A stretch of 64,000 bases of DNA from Methylobacter psychrophilus (lineage in GTDB: Bacteria > Pseudomonadota > Gammaproteobacteria > Methylococcales > Methylomonadaceae): NCBI RefSeq assembly GCF_025583945.1, contig NZ_JAOEGU010000015.1, positions 31,328-95,327 of the forward strand, given 5' to 3'. A program made the position numbers and the translations under genes. Below are positions 47,768-57,962 of this stretch, piece after piece (positions within the stretch are counted from its first letter, which is position 1; each line of letters opens with the position of its first letter). The notes under the pieces were generated by a model that saw only the letters and a list, made by a program, of their open reading frames with translations, was not told the DNA's origin and ran no database searches.

Positions 47768-47940
47768 ATTTAATGTCATTAACCTAATTTGAAAGCACTG
47801 TAACAATTATAAGTGGTGGCACACATCCTTTGTGGGCATGCTCAGCTATTACAAAGCTTAACTTAATGCTCGTGAACTAATGCGAACGATACCATGGTGT
47901 CGGAATAATTAGAATTTTTTACTCTTTTCAGGAATGATAT

Positions 47941-48720
47941 ATGCTGAGCTATCCTCAAATTGACCCCGTTGCACTAAGCTTGGGACCTGTAAAAGTTCAT
48001 TGGTATGGGCTTATGTATGTAATAGGTTTTGCTGCTGTCTGGTTTTTAGGTCAAAAACGTGCAGAATCTCCTTGGTCACCCATTAAACCGGAAGCTATAG
48101 AAGATCTGGTCACATATGGTGCTGTAGGTGTAATTTTGGGCGGCAGAATAGGCTATATTCTGTTTTATAATTTTAGTGAATTTTTAAATAACCCCATCAT
48201 TCTGTTCAAAATATGGCAAGGTGGCATGTCCTTTCATGGAGGGATGTTAGGGGTTTTTATTGCGATGTGGTTTTTTGCAAAAAAACAGCACTGTACCCTG
48301 TTTCAGTTAACCGACATTATCGCACCGTTGGCACCGATAGGCTTAGGCGCAGGGCGTATTGGTAACTTTATCAATTCCGAGTTGTGGGGTAGAACGACTG
48401 ATGTGCCTTGGGCCATGGTATTTCCTAATGGCGGACCGCTCGCCCGTCATCCCTCGCAACTTTATGAAGCCTTTTTAGAAGGGTTTGTGTTGTTTGTTGT
48501 ACTCTGGTTGTATTCAAGTAAACCCAGACCGGTTATGGCAACTACCGGTATGGCAGTGCTTTTTTATGGCTGCTTCCGGTTTTTTGTTGAATTTTTCAGA
48601 ATGCCGGATGCACATTTGGGGTTTCTCGTTTTAAACTGGGTGACCATGGGCCAAATATTATCAGCCCCCATGATTATTATTGGTGCTGCGTTGGTTTATT
48701 TTGCTTATAAAAAAAAATAA
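47941..48720 (+). CDS. lgt: Prolipoprotein diacylglyceryl transferase
   Basis: A seven-helix inner-membrane enzyme that transfers diacylglycerol from phosphatidylglycerol to the lipobox Cys. The 259-residue protein shows VHWYGLMYVIGFA, the Arg-Asn signature IGLGAGRIGNFINSELWGR and the ARHPSQLYEAFLEG segment. The ATG follows AGGAATG. Acts on the several lipoproteins encoded in this window. Next gene is thyA, as in E. coli. Confidence 0.97.
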   Translation: MLSYPQIDPVALSLGPVKVHWYGLMYVIGFAAVWFLGQKRAESPWSPIKPEAIEDLVTYGAVGVILGGRIGYILFYNFSEFLNNPIILFKIWQGGMSFHGGMLGVFIAMWFFAKKQHCTLFQLTDIIAPLAPIGLGAGRIGNFINSELWGRTTDVPWAMVFPNGGPLARHPSQLYEAFLEGFVLFVVLWLYSSKPRPVMATTGMAVLFYGCFRFFVEFFRMPDAHLGFLVLNWVTMGQILSAPMIIIGAALVYFAYKKK

Positions 48721-48849
48721 ATTAATAAGTACGGTTCTGAGTTATCAAAACCATTTCATATTTAAAGCCGGCTAACTGATTACTTTAGTATTTTATTGAT
48801 TATGAATAACTTTGGAATCCCTTTTAAAATCCGATGAACGAAAATACAC

Positions 48850-49683
48850 ATGCAGCAATATTTGGAATTACTCGATAAAATACGTACCGAAGGAGTTTTG
48901 AAAGGCGATAGAACCGGTAGTGGTACCTTGTCTATTTTTGGACATCAGATGCGTTTTGACTTGGCTAAAGGTTTTCCTTTGGTTACGACAAAGAAAATCC
49001 ATTTAAAATCAATAGCTTATGAGTTACTGTGGTTTTTAAAAGGTGAAACTAACCTTGGTTTTTTGCATGAGCATCAGGTCAATATCTGGAATGAATGGGC
49101 TAATGAAAAAGGCGATTTAGGTCCGGTGTACGGACATCAATGGCGTTCATGGCCTACCCCTGATGGTCGGCATATTGATCAGATTCAGCAAATCGTCGAA
49201 CAACTGAAAAAAAATCCAAATAGTCGGCGAATGATTGTTTCAGCGTGGAATGTGGCCGATTTACCGGATGAAAATATCAGTCCACAACAGAATGTAGCAC
49301 TGGGTAAAATGGCCTTGGCACCCTGTCATGCGTTTTTTCAGTTCTATGTGGCTGACGGCAAGCTGTCTTGTCAGCTCTACCAGCGCAGCTGCGACACATT
49401 TTTGGGTTTACCGTTCAATATAGCCAGTTATGCATTGTTGACGCATATGGTGGCCCAGCAAAGCGAATTGGCACTGGGGGATTTTGTCTGGACCGGTGGG
49501 GATGTACATTTGTATCTAAATCATTTGGAACAGACCAAACTGCAATTAACCCGCAAAGCTTATCCACTGCCAACATTAACCATAAATCGCAGACCGGAAT
49601 CACTATTTAATTACCGGTATGAAGATTTTGAAATCGAAAATTATCAGGCGCATGAACATATCAAGGCACCTATTTCTGTTTAA
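48850..49683 (+). CDS. thyA: Thymidylate synthase
   Basis: Converts dUMP and methylene-THF to dTMP and DHF. The 277-residue protein has the start [20 protein letters not shown] and [10 protein letters not shown], the catalytic Cys in [12 protein letters not shown] and the dUMP-binding stretch [20 protein letters not shown]. It ends IKAPISV as usual. Slightly longer than E. coli ThyA (264), with a short insertion near [15 protein letters not shown]. Confidence 0.97.
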   Translation: MQQYLELLDKIRTEGVLKGDRTGSGTLSIFGHQMRFDLAKGFPLVTTKKIHLKSIAYELLWFLKGETNLGFLHEHQVNIWNEWANEKGDLGPVYGHQWRSWPTPDGRHIDQIQQIVEQLKKNPNSRRMIVSAWNVADLPDENISPQQNVALGKMALAPCHAFFQFYVADGKLSCQLYQRSCDTFLGLPFNIASYALLTHMVAQQSELALGDFVWTGGDVHLYLNHLEQTKLQLTRKAYPLPTLTINRRPESLFNYRYEDFEIENYQAHEHIKAPISV

Positions 49684-49707
49684 TTAAATTAAAAGAGTCA
49701 CCAAAAA

Positions 49708-50319
49708 ATGAATGCACAACACAAAGCACATCCCTGGCACGGAATTAATCCTGGAGAGCATGCACCAATTGTCGTTACCGCCTTTATCGAAATTGTTCCA
49801 TCCGATACAGTCAAGTATGAAATCGATAAAGAAAGTGGCTATCTTAAAATAGACAGGCCGCAAAAATTTTCCAATATGATTCCCACGCTTTATGGGTTTA
49901 TTCCGCAAACTTATTGTGCTGAAAAAATTGCCGAATATGCTTCGTTGAAATCAGGAAAAGAAGTCGCTAAGGGCGATGGTGACCCTTTGGATATTTGTGT
50001 TTTGAGTGAGCGTAGCGTAACGCATGGTGATATTTTATTACAGGCTATTCCGATCGGGGGCTTTCGTTTACTGGATGGCGGTGAAGCCGATGATAAAATT
50101 ATCGCTGTGATGAAAGGTGATGAATTTTATCGGCAATGGAATGATGTGTCGGATTGCCCGGAATCTTATATAAATCGTCTTAAGCATTATTTTTTGACTT
50201 ATAAACATCTTCCCAGCGAAAAGAACATTTGCGAAATAACCAATGTTTATGGACGTGAAGAAGCCCATGAAGTTATTAGATGCGCCATGGCCGATTATCA
50301 AAAGCACTTTGGCGGCTAG
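49708..50319 (+). CDS. ppa: Inorganic pyrophosphatase (family I)
   Basis: A 203-residue cytoplasmic enzyme that splits PPi. The family I signature is GDGDPLDICVL. The substrate residues in FIEIVPSDTVKYEID, YLKIDRPQ and YGFIPQTYC are present, and VMKGDEFYRQWND lies later. It begins 24 bp after thyA and is probably cotranscribed. Confidence 0.95.
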   Translation: MNAQHKAHPWHGINPGEHAPIVVTAFIEIVPSDTVKYEIDKESGYLKIDRPQKFSNMIPTLYGFIPQTYCAEKIAEYASLKSGKEVAKGDGDPLDICVLSERSVTHGDILLQAIPIGGFRLLDGGEADDKIIAVMKGDEFYRQWNDVSDCPESYINRLKHYFLTYKHLPSEKNICEITNVYGREEAHEVIRCAMADYQKHFGG

Positions 50320-50569
50320 AAAAATTTTATTAATAGCAATAACGTAACTTCTCGTTGCCTATAGACTATTAATAATTTGATATTCACCGCGAAGACACGA
50401 AGAATAGAAAGTTTTCTTTCTTAATGTTTTCGTAGTGTTAGCTGCTCAAAGCATCACGGCTAAAATTTCCAAGTACACGATAAGCTTAGGCTTAAGATTC
50501 ATTGTTTGAAGTATCTGAAGTAGTTCTGAAAGCTTGTTTTTTTACTTTACTGATAGTTTTTTATTTGAC

Positions 50570-51118
50570 TTATTGTTTTTTTAAATATTCTATAGCCATA
50601 AACAGTGCTGCAATTGAGCGTGCTTCAGTACATTTTCCGGTAGCTAACAAGGCATTGATATTGTTTATTTTCCAGGGAATAACTTCCAGTTCTTCGGGTT
50701 CATCGCCCAGTAATTTTTCGGCATATAAGTCTTGGGCAATCACAATCTCTGTCGTATGCTCCAGATAGGAAGGCGCCAGGGAAAAGGAACTTAAGTGATG
50801 GAGTTTTCTGGCACCAAAGCCTACTTCCTCTTTAAGTTCCCTGTTGGCAGCTTCCAGAAAGGATTCCCCTTCATCGGTTTTACCTTTGGGCAAGCCCACT
50901 TCATAACGGTGTACACCGGCAGAATATTCTCTAATCAATAACACGGTTTCACTGTCCAGCATTGGCACTATGAGTACTGCACCACCCGGCCTGCCGCGAG
51001 CCAAGCGCTCGTAGTTGCGCAGTTCACCATTGCTAAACTTTATATCCAGTGATTCAATGCGGAATAAACGGCTTTTGGCGATAGTGGTTTTGTTAAGGAT
51101 GGTTGGTTTTTCAGACAT
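50570..51118 (-). CDS. nudE: ADP-sugar / ADP compounds pyrophosphatase NudE
   Basis: A 182-residue Nudix hydrolase. The Nudix box is complete: G-x5-E-x7-REUxEExGU from GKTDEGESFLEAANRELKEE through VGF. The upstream EVGLPKGKTD and downstream HHLSSFSLAPSYLEHTTEIV match NudE, which hydrolyses ADP-ribose, NADH and Ap3A. It is divergent from the HAD gene yrfG across 43 bp, the neighbour pairing known from E. coli. Confidence 0.93.
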   Translation of the reverse strand: MSEKPTILNKTTIAKSRLFRIESLDIKFSNGELRNYERLARGRPGGAVLIVPMLDSETVLLIREYSAGVHRYEVGLPKGKTDEGESFLEAANRELKEEVGFGARKLHHLSSFSLAPSYLEHTTEIVIAQDLYAEKLLGDEPEELEVIPWKINNINALLATGKCTEARSIAALFMAIEYLKKQ

Positions 51119-51161
51119 TGTGCTAAATTAAAATAATTACTTTTGATAAATATAACGCACT

Positions 51162-51821
51162 ATGATGATTGATTGGAAAAAAATTGATACTGTTTTATTG
51201 GATATGGATGGTACTCTGCTGGATTTGAATTTTGATAATCATTTCTGGAAAGAATTTGTACCGTTAAAATTTGCCCGGCAAAAAGGCATAAGCATAGACT
51301 TGGCAAAACAGGCATTAGAACCCCGGTTTAAAAGTATGGAAGGTAGTCTGGAGTGGTATTGTCTGGATTACTGGAGCAATGCTTTAGAGCTGGATATTGC
51401 CGGACTAAAGGCTGAAATTTCAGGCTTAATTGCGGTATTACCACATGTCACCGAATTTCTCGAAAAACTTCAGCAATCTTCGCAAAGAGTTATACTGGTT
51501 ACTAATGCACATCGTGACAGTTTAGGCTTGAAAATGGAAAAAACCTGTTTGCAGCCATTTTTCGATGAGATTATTAGCTCTCATGATTTAGGATTTCCTA
51601 AAGAACATGCCAATTTTTGGGAGCTTTTGCAGCAACAGCAAGTCTTCGATAAAAAGACCACGATACTGATTGATGACAGTCTGGCGGTATTAAATTCAGC
51701 CAGACTGTTTGGTATAGAGCATTTAATTTCGGTCAGTAAGCCGGATAGCAAGCAGCCTAAAAGAGATATTATTGACTATGCGGCTATTGAGGATTTTCGC
51801 GAGCTTATGAGCGGGTTGTAG
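51162..51821 (+). CDS. yrfG: HAD family GMP/IMP nucleotidase YrfG
   Basis: A 219-residue HAD-fold phosphatase. Motif I is VLLDMDGTLLDLNFDNHFWK, motif II VTNAHRDSLG, and motif IV LIDDSLAVLNSARLFG. The WKEFVPLKFARQKG cap start is typical of YrfG, which acts on purine nucleoside monophosphates. It pairs with divergent nudE and ends 17 bp inside the converging rhlB 3' end. Confidence 0.92.
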   Translation: MMIDWKKIDTVLLDMDGTLLDLNFDNHFWKEFVPLKFARQKGISIDLAKQALEPRFKSMEGSLEWYCLDYWSNALELDIAGLKAEISGLIAVLPHVTEFLEKLQQSSQRVILVTNAHRDSLGLKMEKTCLQPFFDEIISSHDLGFPKEHANFWELLQQQQVFDKKTTILIDDSLAVLNSARLFGIEHLISVSKPDSKQPKRDIIDYAAIEDFRELMSGL

Positions 51822-53202
51822 GTTTGTGGCCTCGGTCCGGGTTGGGACGTTTGCCTTGATAGTCGGCTTTAGGTTTTGATGGTCTTTTTTCTGGTGTTAT
51901 AACATCGGCTAAAAGATCAGCTGTGATTGCTTTAACAGGGATTTTTTGACCAATATAATCTTCAATGTCCGGCATTGAATAGGCATAATGTTCACAGATA
52001 AAGCTGATGGCATCGCCACTGGCACCAAAACGCGCCGTTCTACCGATTCTATGGACATAATCTTCTACATCCTGTGGTAAATCATAATTAATAACATGTG
52101 ACACGTCAGGAATATGAAGGCCTCTGGCGGCTACGTCGGTGGCGATTAATAAAGTTATTTTGTTTTCCTGAAAATCATTTAACAGTCGCTGGCGTTTATC
52201 TTGGGGCACATCACCACTCAGGGCAGCGGTTTTATAGCCATTGGCATTAAGCGTATCATCCAGTTGCTCAGCGCAGCGTTTGGTATTAACAAAAATAATA
52301 CTGCGTTGTGGTTGATAGTGATTTAACAGGCCGATTAATAGCGGTATTTTTTGTTCGTTAGCCGGACAATAGGCGCTTTGCCGTATGGCTTTAGAGGTGA
52401 CCTCTTCGGTTTCAATACGAATTAACACCGGATTATTCATGTGCTCATAAGCCAATTCAGTAACTTTATAGGATAACGTCGCTGAAAACAGCATATTTAA
52501 ACGCAGCTCAGGTACGGGCATACGTCGCAGTAAAAAACGTATATCTTTTATAAAGCCCAGATCAAACATACGATCCGCTTCATCCATCACGGTAACTTGC
52601 ACGTTGTCCAGTGTAAAAGCATTTTGCCGGTAAAAATCAATAATACGACCCGGTGTACCGATGATAATATCAATATTGGTTTTTAATGAATCCAGTTGTT
52701 TTTGATAGTCAGTGCCGCCGTAAATTAACGCCAATTTTAAATCAAGATGTTTGCTCAGCAATAAGGCATCTTTATGAATTTGAATGGCGAGTTCGCGTGT
52801 TGGTGCCAGAATAATGGCTCTGGGATTTTTAACAAGCTTATTTTCGGCAATTGCCCTTGGCTTTGCTCCCTGCTTATTATTATCCGGTTTTACCTCGGGC
52901 ATTACTTGAGTTGTCGGTAATAGCTCAATATTTTCATTGTCCCAATCCGTGGTAATTTCTTCGATATCTTTACCGGCATTATCGTTAATTAGGTGCTGAA
53001 AAGTAGCCAGTAAAAAAGTGGCAGTTTTTCCGGTTCCCGTTTGCGCTTGTCCGGCAATATCTTTGCCCCGCAATAATAACGGTAATGCTTTGTCCTGAAT
53101 GGGCGTGCAATGATTAAAGCCGGCATCGTTTAATCCATGCAGGATAGAGTCAGACAATTCAAGATTGCTGAAGCGGGTTTCTGTTAAATGGGTATTTTTC
53201 AT
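51805..53202 (-). CDS. rhlB: DEAD-box RNA helicase, RhlB type
   Basis: A 465-residue ATP-dependent RNA helicase, likely with the RNA degradosome. It has the Q motif GFNHCTPIQDKALPLLLRGK, motif I AGQAQTGTGKTATF, motif Ia APTRELA, motif II MDEADRMFDLGF, motif III SATLS, and motif VI YVHRIGRTAR. Position opposite trxA-rho is that of rhlB in E. coli. Between motif I and Ia there is an insertion of about 50 charged residues (NDNAGKDIEEITTDWDNENI onward) not found in E. coli RhlB. The C-terminal tail is basic and short (PKADYQGKRPNPDRGHKPTT). Confidence 0.93.
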   Translation of the reverse strand: MKNTHLTETRFSNLELSDSILHGLNDAGFNHCTPIQDKALPLLLRGKDIAGQAQTGTGKTATFLLATFQHLINDNAGKDIEEITTDWDNENIELLPTTQVMPEVKPDNNKQGAKPRAIAENKLVKNPRAIILAPTRELAIQIHKDALLLSKHLDLKLALIYGGTDYQKQLDSLKTNIDIIIGTPGRIIDFYRQNAFTLDNVQVTVMDEADRMFDLGFIKDIRFLLRRMPVPELRLNMLFSATLSYKVTELAYEHMNNPVLIRIETEEVTSKAIRQSAYCPANEQKIPLLIGLLNHYQPQRSIIFVNTKRCAEQLDDTLNANGYKTAALSGDVPQDKRQRLLNDFQENKITLLIATDVAARGLHIPDVSHVINYDLPQDVEDYVHRIGRTARFGASGDAISFICEHYAYSMPDIEDYIGQKIPVKAITADLLADVITPEKRPSKPKADYQGKRPNPDRGHKPTTRS

Positions 53203-53301
53203 AGAGCCATAGCATAACGTAAAAAAGCATATTGGTTGAAATTGATTGACTACAAGCGCTATCCCTCCTATAGTTTTAATTTTAATATTTGGAGAAATAG
53301 T

Positions 53302-53628
53302 GTGAGCGATTCAGTCCTTCATGTAAGCGATAGTGAATTTAACGAAACTGTTATTAAAGCTAACGGTCCTGTACTGGTTGATTACTGGGCTGAATGGTGC
53401 GGACCTTGCAAAATGATTGCACCGGTTCTGGATGCTATTGCCGCAGAGTATGAAGGCAAGTTGACCGTTGTTAAAATAAACATCGATGAAAATCCACAGA
53501 CACCACAACACTACGGTGTTCGCGGCATTCCAACATTAATGTTGTTTAAGGATGGCGAAGTGGAAGCCACTAAAGTGGGTGCTTTAACAAAGTCAGAACT
53601 TGCCAAGTTTATTGACAGCAACATTTAA
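53302..53628 (+). CDS. trxA: Thioredoxin 1
   Basis: A 108-residue thioredoxin. The redox site is [20 protein letters not shown]. The start is the GTG at 53302 ([10 protein letters not shown], aligned with the E. coli MSDKIIHLTD), preceded by TTTGGAGAAAT. An ATG-type frame reaches 53236 but those codons lack homology. It lies just before rho, as usual in gammaproteobacteria. Confidence 0.97.
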   Translation: MSDSVLHVSDSEFNETVIKANGPVLVDYWAEWCGPCKMIAPVLDAIAAEYEGKLTVVKINIDENPQTPQHYGVRGIPTLMLFKDGEVEATKVGALTKSELAKFIDSNI

Positions 53629-53646
53629 TACGTCCCGCCTCTTTTT

Positions 53647-53676
53647 CAGATCCGTCACAATAACTGGACGGATCTG
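53647..53676. terminator. Stem-loop between trxA and rho
   Basis: CAGATCCGTC and GACGGATCTG pair perfectly (10 bp) around a 10-base loop, 19 bp beyond the trxA stop. No U-tract follows. Possible end of the trxA message or part of the rho leader. Confidence 0.55.
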
Positions 53677-53818
53677 AATACTTAAGCTATACTTAAACAG
53701 TGCGGCCATCCTGCGCACTCAATTATATCGTCCGATAAATTACACCCCTGAATTCTACATCCCATCCCGGTTGTTACGGTGTTGCACCCTAACTACATTT
53801 CTTCGAGTTGCATTTTTT

Positions 53819-55075
53819 ATGAATCTTACCGAGTTAAAACTAAAACAAATTAGTGAAGTTATTGAAATCGCCGAGTCCCTTGGACTTGAAAACGTTGCCA
53901 GGTCGCGTAAGCAGGATTTGATCTTTGCAATTCTTAAAAAGCAGGCAAAAGCCGGTGATGATATTTCCGGTGATGGTGTTCTGGAAATTTTACAGGATGG
54001 TTTTGGTTTTTTACGTACACCGGGTTGCTCTTATTTGGCGGGTCCGGATGACATTTATGTGTCACCCAGTCAAATCAGACGATTTTCTTTAAAAACAGGT
54101 GATACGATAAGCGGAAAAATCAGGCCGCCTAAAGATAACGAACGTTATTTTGCCATGCTTAAAGTTGATCAGATCAATTTTGAACCCCCTGAAAATACCA
54201 AAAATAAAATCACCTTTTCAAACCTGACGCCCTTATTTGCTAAACAACGATTTGTTCTTGAGCAAGGCAACGGCACGAGCGAAGATTTAACCGGAAGAAT
54301 AATAGATTTAATTGCCCCCATCGGTAAAGGCCAACGTGGCCTTATTGTTTCACCGCCGAAGGCAGGTAAGACCATGATCCTGCAAAGTCTGGCACAGGCA
54401 ATCGCTGAACAAAATCCTGAGTGTTATTTGATTGTCTTATTAATCGACGAGCGCCCTGAAGAAGTGACCGAAATGGAACGCTGTGTTCGCGGCGAAGTTA
54501 TTTCCAGTACGTTTGATGAACCTGCAACCCGTCATGTACAGGTTGCAGAAATGGTTATCGAAAAGGCAAGGCGTTTGGTGGAACATAAACACGACGTAGT
54601 TATTTTGTTAGACTCGATTACCCGACTGGCCAGAGCTTACAATACGGTTGTGCCTTCTTCGGGCAAGATATTAACCGGTGGTGTTGATGCCAACGCGCTG
54701 GAAAAACCTAAACGTTTCTTTGGTGCTGCGCGAAATATTGAAGAAGGTGGCAGTTTAACCATTATAGCGACCGCATTGGTTGATACCGGATCAAGAATGG
54801 ATGAGGTTATCTATGAAGAATTTAAAGGTACCGGTAATATGGAGTTGCATCTGGATCGAAAAATTGCTGAAAAAAGAATTTATCCGGCAATAAATATTAA
54901 TCGTTCCGGTACGCGTAGAGAAGAATATTTGGTTGATCCGGATACGCTGCAAAAAACCTGGATTTTGCGCAAAATTCTGCAACCGATGGATGAGACCGCC
55001 GCTTCAGAATTTTTGTTAGGTAAGTTGAAAGACTTTAATACCAACGCTGAATTTTTTGATTCAATGAAACGTTAA
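53819..55075 (+). CDS. rho: Transcription termination factor Rho
   Basis: A 418-residue hexameric helicase. From the ATG at 53819 it begins [20 protein letters not shown], the standard start. Primary RNA-binding site [18 protein letters not shown]; Walker [16 protein letters not shown]; Walker [20 protein letters not shown] loops near [20 protein letters not shown]. Length is that of the E. coli protein (419). It ends transcription at unstructured C-rich sites; a leader of about 190 bp after trxA may give the known autoregulation. Confidence 0.98.
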   Translation: MNLTELKLKQISEVIEIAESLGLENVARSRKQDLIFAILKKQAKAGDDISGDGVLEILQDGFGFLRTPGCSYLAGPDDIYVSPSQIRRFSLKTGDTISGKIRPPKDNERYFAMLKVDQINFEPPENTKNKITFSNLTPLFAKQRFVLEQGNGTSEDLTGRIIDLIAPIGKGQRGLIVSPPKAGKTMILQSLAQAIAEQNPECYLIVLLIDERPEEVTEMERCVRGEVISSTFDEPATRHVQVAEMVIEKARRLVEHKHDVVILLDSITRLARAYNTVVPSSGKILTGGVDANALEKPKRFFGAARNIEEGGSLTIIATALVDTGSRMDEVIYEEFKGTGNMELHLDRKIAEKRIYPAININRSGTRREEYLVDPDTLQKTWILRKILQPMDETAASEFLLGKLKDFNTNAEFFDSMKR

Positions 55076-55366
55076 AAAACGTGATGGTAGTTTCGAAATA
55101 CGCTTAATAAATAATATTTACCACAAAGACATGAAGTACTTATTGAAAAGCAGTTAGCTTTTCAAGTAATCAGTTGTCCTGATCTTTGTGGCTGTTCTTG
55201 TATGATGAAAAATATCGACTATATTCACTGTCACATAACTGTTTTAAATGCAGGGGTGACGTTACTTTTATCGTTATAGAGCCCTTAATTAGTTAAGCAT
55301 GTTCTACCGAGAATAATGTCGCTTAATCAATGAAAGCATCTATACAAACATTAGAAAAATCAGTAT

Positions 55367-56194
55367 ATGACCGATCCAACATTGTTAATTAACGCAATTA
55401 TTCTCGGTATCATCGAGGGTTTAACTGAATTTCTTCCTGTCTCATCTACTGGCCATTTGATTTTAGCCGGACAATTACTCGGTTTTAACGACGACAAAGG
55501 CAAAGTGTTTGAAATTGCCATTCAGTTTGCTGCGATACTGGCAGTAGTTTGGGAATATCGTGCACGACTTACGCATACAGTAACCAGTATAACTTCTGAG
55601 CCAGTATCTCAACGCTTGGCAATCAACTTGATGGTTGCCTTTATGCCGGCTGCGGTATTGGGCTTTCTGTTTTTAAAACAGATTAAATATTATTTATTTA
55701 ATCCCATCGTGGTCGCTTCAGCCTTTATTATTGGTGGTTTTTTAATCTTGTGGGCGGAACGTCGTGAGCATGTTGTTCATGCTGAATCAATCGATGACAT
55801 GACCTGGAAGGATGCCTTAAAGGTCGGTTTTGCTCAGGCGTTGGCGATGATTCCCGGAACTTCACGTTCAGGCGCAACCATTATCGGTGGACTATTTTTC
55901 GGTCTGTCGCGCCGCGCAGCAACCGAGTTTTCTTTTTTCCTCGCTATTCCTACCATGTTTGCTGCAACTCTCTATGACGTATACAAAAATCGCGATTTGT
56001 TCAGTGTAGACGATGCGGCTTTGTTTGCCGTTGGTGGTACAGTATCATTTATAAGCGCATTCTTTGCGGTGCGTGGTTTGATACGCTTTATTAGTCGACA
56101 TGATTTTACCGTATTCGCGTGGTATCGCATCGCTTTTGGCATCATTGTGCTGGTTTCCGCACAAATGGGCTGGGTAGATTGGGGTAATCACTAA
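55367..56194 (+). CDS. uppP: Undecaprenyl-diphosphatase (UppP/BacA)
   Basis: A 275-residue polytopic inner-membrane enzyme that recycles undecaprenyl pyrophosphate for cell wall synthesis and gives some bacitracin resistance. The two signature segments are [20 protein letters not shown] and [20 protein letters not shown] (Glu-rich and Ser/Arg sites). Single gene, about 290 bp after rho. Confidence 0.96.
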   Translation: MTDPTLLINAIILGIIEGLTEFLPVSSTGHLILAGQLLGFNDDKGKVFEIAIQFAAILAVVWEYRARLTHTVTSITSEPVSQRLAINLMVAFMPAAVLGFLFLKQIKYYLFNPIVVASAFIIGGFLILWAERREHVVHAESIDDMTWKDALKVGFAQALAMIPGTSRSGATIIGGLFFGLSRRAATEFSFFLAIPTMFAATLYDVYKNRDLFSVDDAALFAVGGTVSFISAFFAVRGLIRFISRHDFTVFAWYRIAFGIIVLVSAQMGWVDWGNH

Positions 56195-56573
56195 AAGTTG
56201 CGGTCACCAACAAGTTGTTATTAGTCCCGGAAAGTAAATATTATCTTTTCCGGGCCTGATTGTTACCAATCATGTCTATTCTGTTTAAACTGCTTAACCA
56301 AAACTCTAGTTTGCAAATCGCAAAACTTGTTTTGATTAGCAAGATGCTTTAGCCAGCATCAAAAACGTCATCATTTCCGTAGCGAAGCTTAAATTATAGC
56401 TATATGGTTTGTACCAAGTGTTTTAACGACATTCAGCTGACTTGAAGTTGAATCATTGAATACTTTTGTTTATACAAATTAAGTTTTGAAAAAAGAACAA
56501 AACAGATTTAAAGTAGCTATTTTATTGATTATTCCACCTAAATCTTTTCTTCAAGTTTTCCCCAGGAATCCTG
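56195..56573. other. Intergenic region uppP / second RND system
   Basis: 379 bp without a gene. At 56227-56255 CCCGGAAA and TTTTCCGGG form a hairpin that may terminate uppP. The rest is AT-rich and should hold the promoter of the RND operon; no operator could be pinned down. Confidence 0.5.
56227..56255 (+). terminator. Hairpin after uppP
   Basis: An 8-bp stem CCCGGAAA/TTTTCCGGG, loop of about 12, 32 bp past the uppP stop. No strong U-tract. Confidence 0.6.
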
Positions 56574-57698
56574 ATGCAAACCAGAAATAGTTTACATTTC
56601 TTAACAGTTATTTTCTTAACCGGCTTGCTGGTTTTGTTATTGTCTTCTTGTGGCAAAAAAGAGGCAGCGAAGACTGACGCTATGATCATTCGGCCTATCA
56701 AATTAATAACTGTGGGATCAGCTCTTACCGGCCAGATGCAAAAATTACCGGGTACAGTGCGGGCTACTGACCGGGTGGATCTCGCTTTTCAGGTAGCCGG
56801 GCCGTTAATTGATCTGCCGGTTAAAGAAGGTCAGAGTGTCAAAAAAGGCGATCTGGTCGCCAGAATCGATCCTCAAGATTATGAAACCAGTCTGCGTAAT
56901 GCTAAAGGAACGGTCGCTAAAGCGAAAGCGGCTGTCGATTACGCCGCCGCTGAATACCAGCGTTATCTTAATGTTAAGGCAACCGATGCCGGTGCTGTCA
57001 GTGATTCAATGGTGAACTTGAAATATACCGCGCAAACTGTCGCCCAGGCAAATTTACAATCCGCAGTAGCGGGTTTGGCAGCGGCGCAGGATCAATTAAG
57101 TTATACCTGGTTACGAGCCCCGTTTAGCGGTGTTATTGCTCGCAAGTATGTTGATAATTATCAGGAAGTTACCGTAAAAGAGCCGATTTTAAGGCTGCAA
57201 AATATGACTGATGTTGAGGTGCTGGTTGACGTACCTGAATCAATGATGGTGCCGATACGTAAAATGCCGCCTCGCCTGTATGCAGATTTTATCGCTGATC
57301 CGTCACGGCGTTTCGAGCTTAAAATCAAGGAAGCTGCGCTACTCGCTGATAATTTGACGCAAACTTATCAGATTGTTTTGGTGATGCCTGCGCCAACTGG
57401 TATCCGTATTCTTCCAGGCATGACCGCCACAGTAACTATTGAATTTACCAGTGATTCTGTCGATACCAGCGGCATTATTGTTCCGGCTATTGCTGTGTGG
57501 GCTGATGATGCCGGTCACCCGATGGTTTGGATAGTAGATACAAAAACCATGGCGGTACATCGTCGTGCAGTTACTACGGGTGATTTAACCGGAGTTGACA
57601 GTATTAAAGTCACGACAGGATTAAGCCCCGAAGAAGTTATTGCCATTAGCGGCGTCAGTAAGTTGCAAGAAGGTCAAGTCGTCCGAAAACTGGAATAA
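56574..57698 (+). CDS. RND efflux periplasmic adaptor, lipoprotein
   Basis: A 374-residue membrane-fusion protein. It has a lipoprotein signal (lipobox LLSSC, Cys near residue 26), the first lipoyl half (GTVRATDRVDLAFQVAGPLI, VKEGQSVKKGDLVARIDPQD), the helical hairpin, the second lipoyl half (LRAPFSGVIARKYVDNYQEV) and a beta-barrel. Its pump is encoded 264 bp downstream. The sequence is of the TriA/MexJ-like kind rather than AcrA-like; substrate unknown. Confidence 0.92.
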   Translation: MQTRNSLHFLTVIFLTGLLVLLLSSCGKKEAAKTDAMIIRPIKLITVGSALTGQMQKLPGTVRATDRVDLAFQVAGPLIDLPVKEGQSVKKGDLVARIDPQDYETSLRNAKGTVAKAKAAVDYAAAEYQRYLNVKATDAGAVSDSMVNLKYTAQTVAQANLQSAVAGLAAAQDQLSYTWLRAPFSGVIARKYVDNYQEVTVKEPILRLQNMTDVEVLVDVPESMMVPIRKMPPRLYADFIADPSRRFELKIKEAALLADNLTQTYQIVLVMPAPTGIRILPGMTATVTIEFTSDSVDTSGIIVPAIAVWADDAGHPMVWIVDTKTMAVHRRAVTTGDLTGVDSIKVTTGLSPEEVIAISGVSKLQEGQVVRKLE

Positions 57699-57962
57699 TT
57701 CCAGAAAAGTATTTTAAAAACTGCTACGCAGTCAGATCGCTGAGGAGGACTTAAACCGGTCGGCATAGAAAACAGTTATCTGAAAAGGTATCAAATAATA
57801 GCTTAATAGTCTGCCAACAAAGCTTATGGTTTATTGCCTTTTGCCTGAGTATCCGAATTGGCTAATGTAGATCGGCCGGCATAGTGTTGGTATTTTGGAT
57901 AAAGGCACAGCAAAAATAATAATCAATAAATTGCTAATCGCTATCAAGACAAGGGTCTATCT

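Larger units (their letters stand above)
47559..47940. other. Intergenic region gyrB-lgt with REP-like and palindromic elements
   Basis: 382 bp with no gene. It contains a REP-like unit and a near-perfect 44-bp palindrome (listed separately), and the lgt promoter. The palindrome may be the gyrB terminator. Confidence 0.5.
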
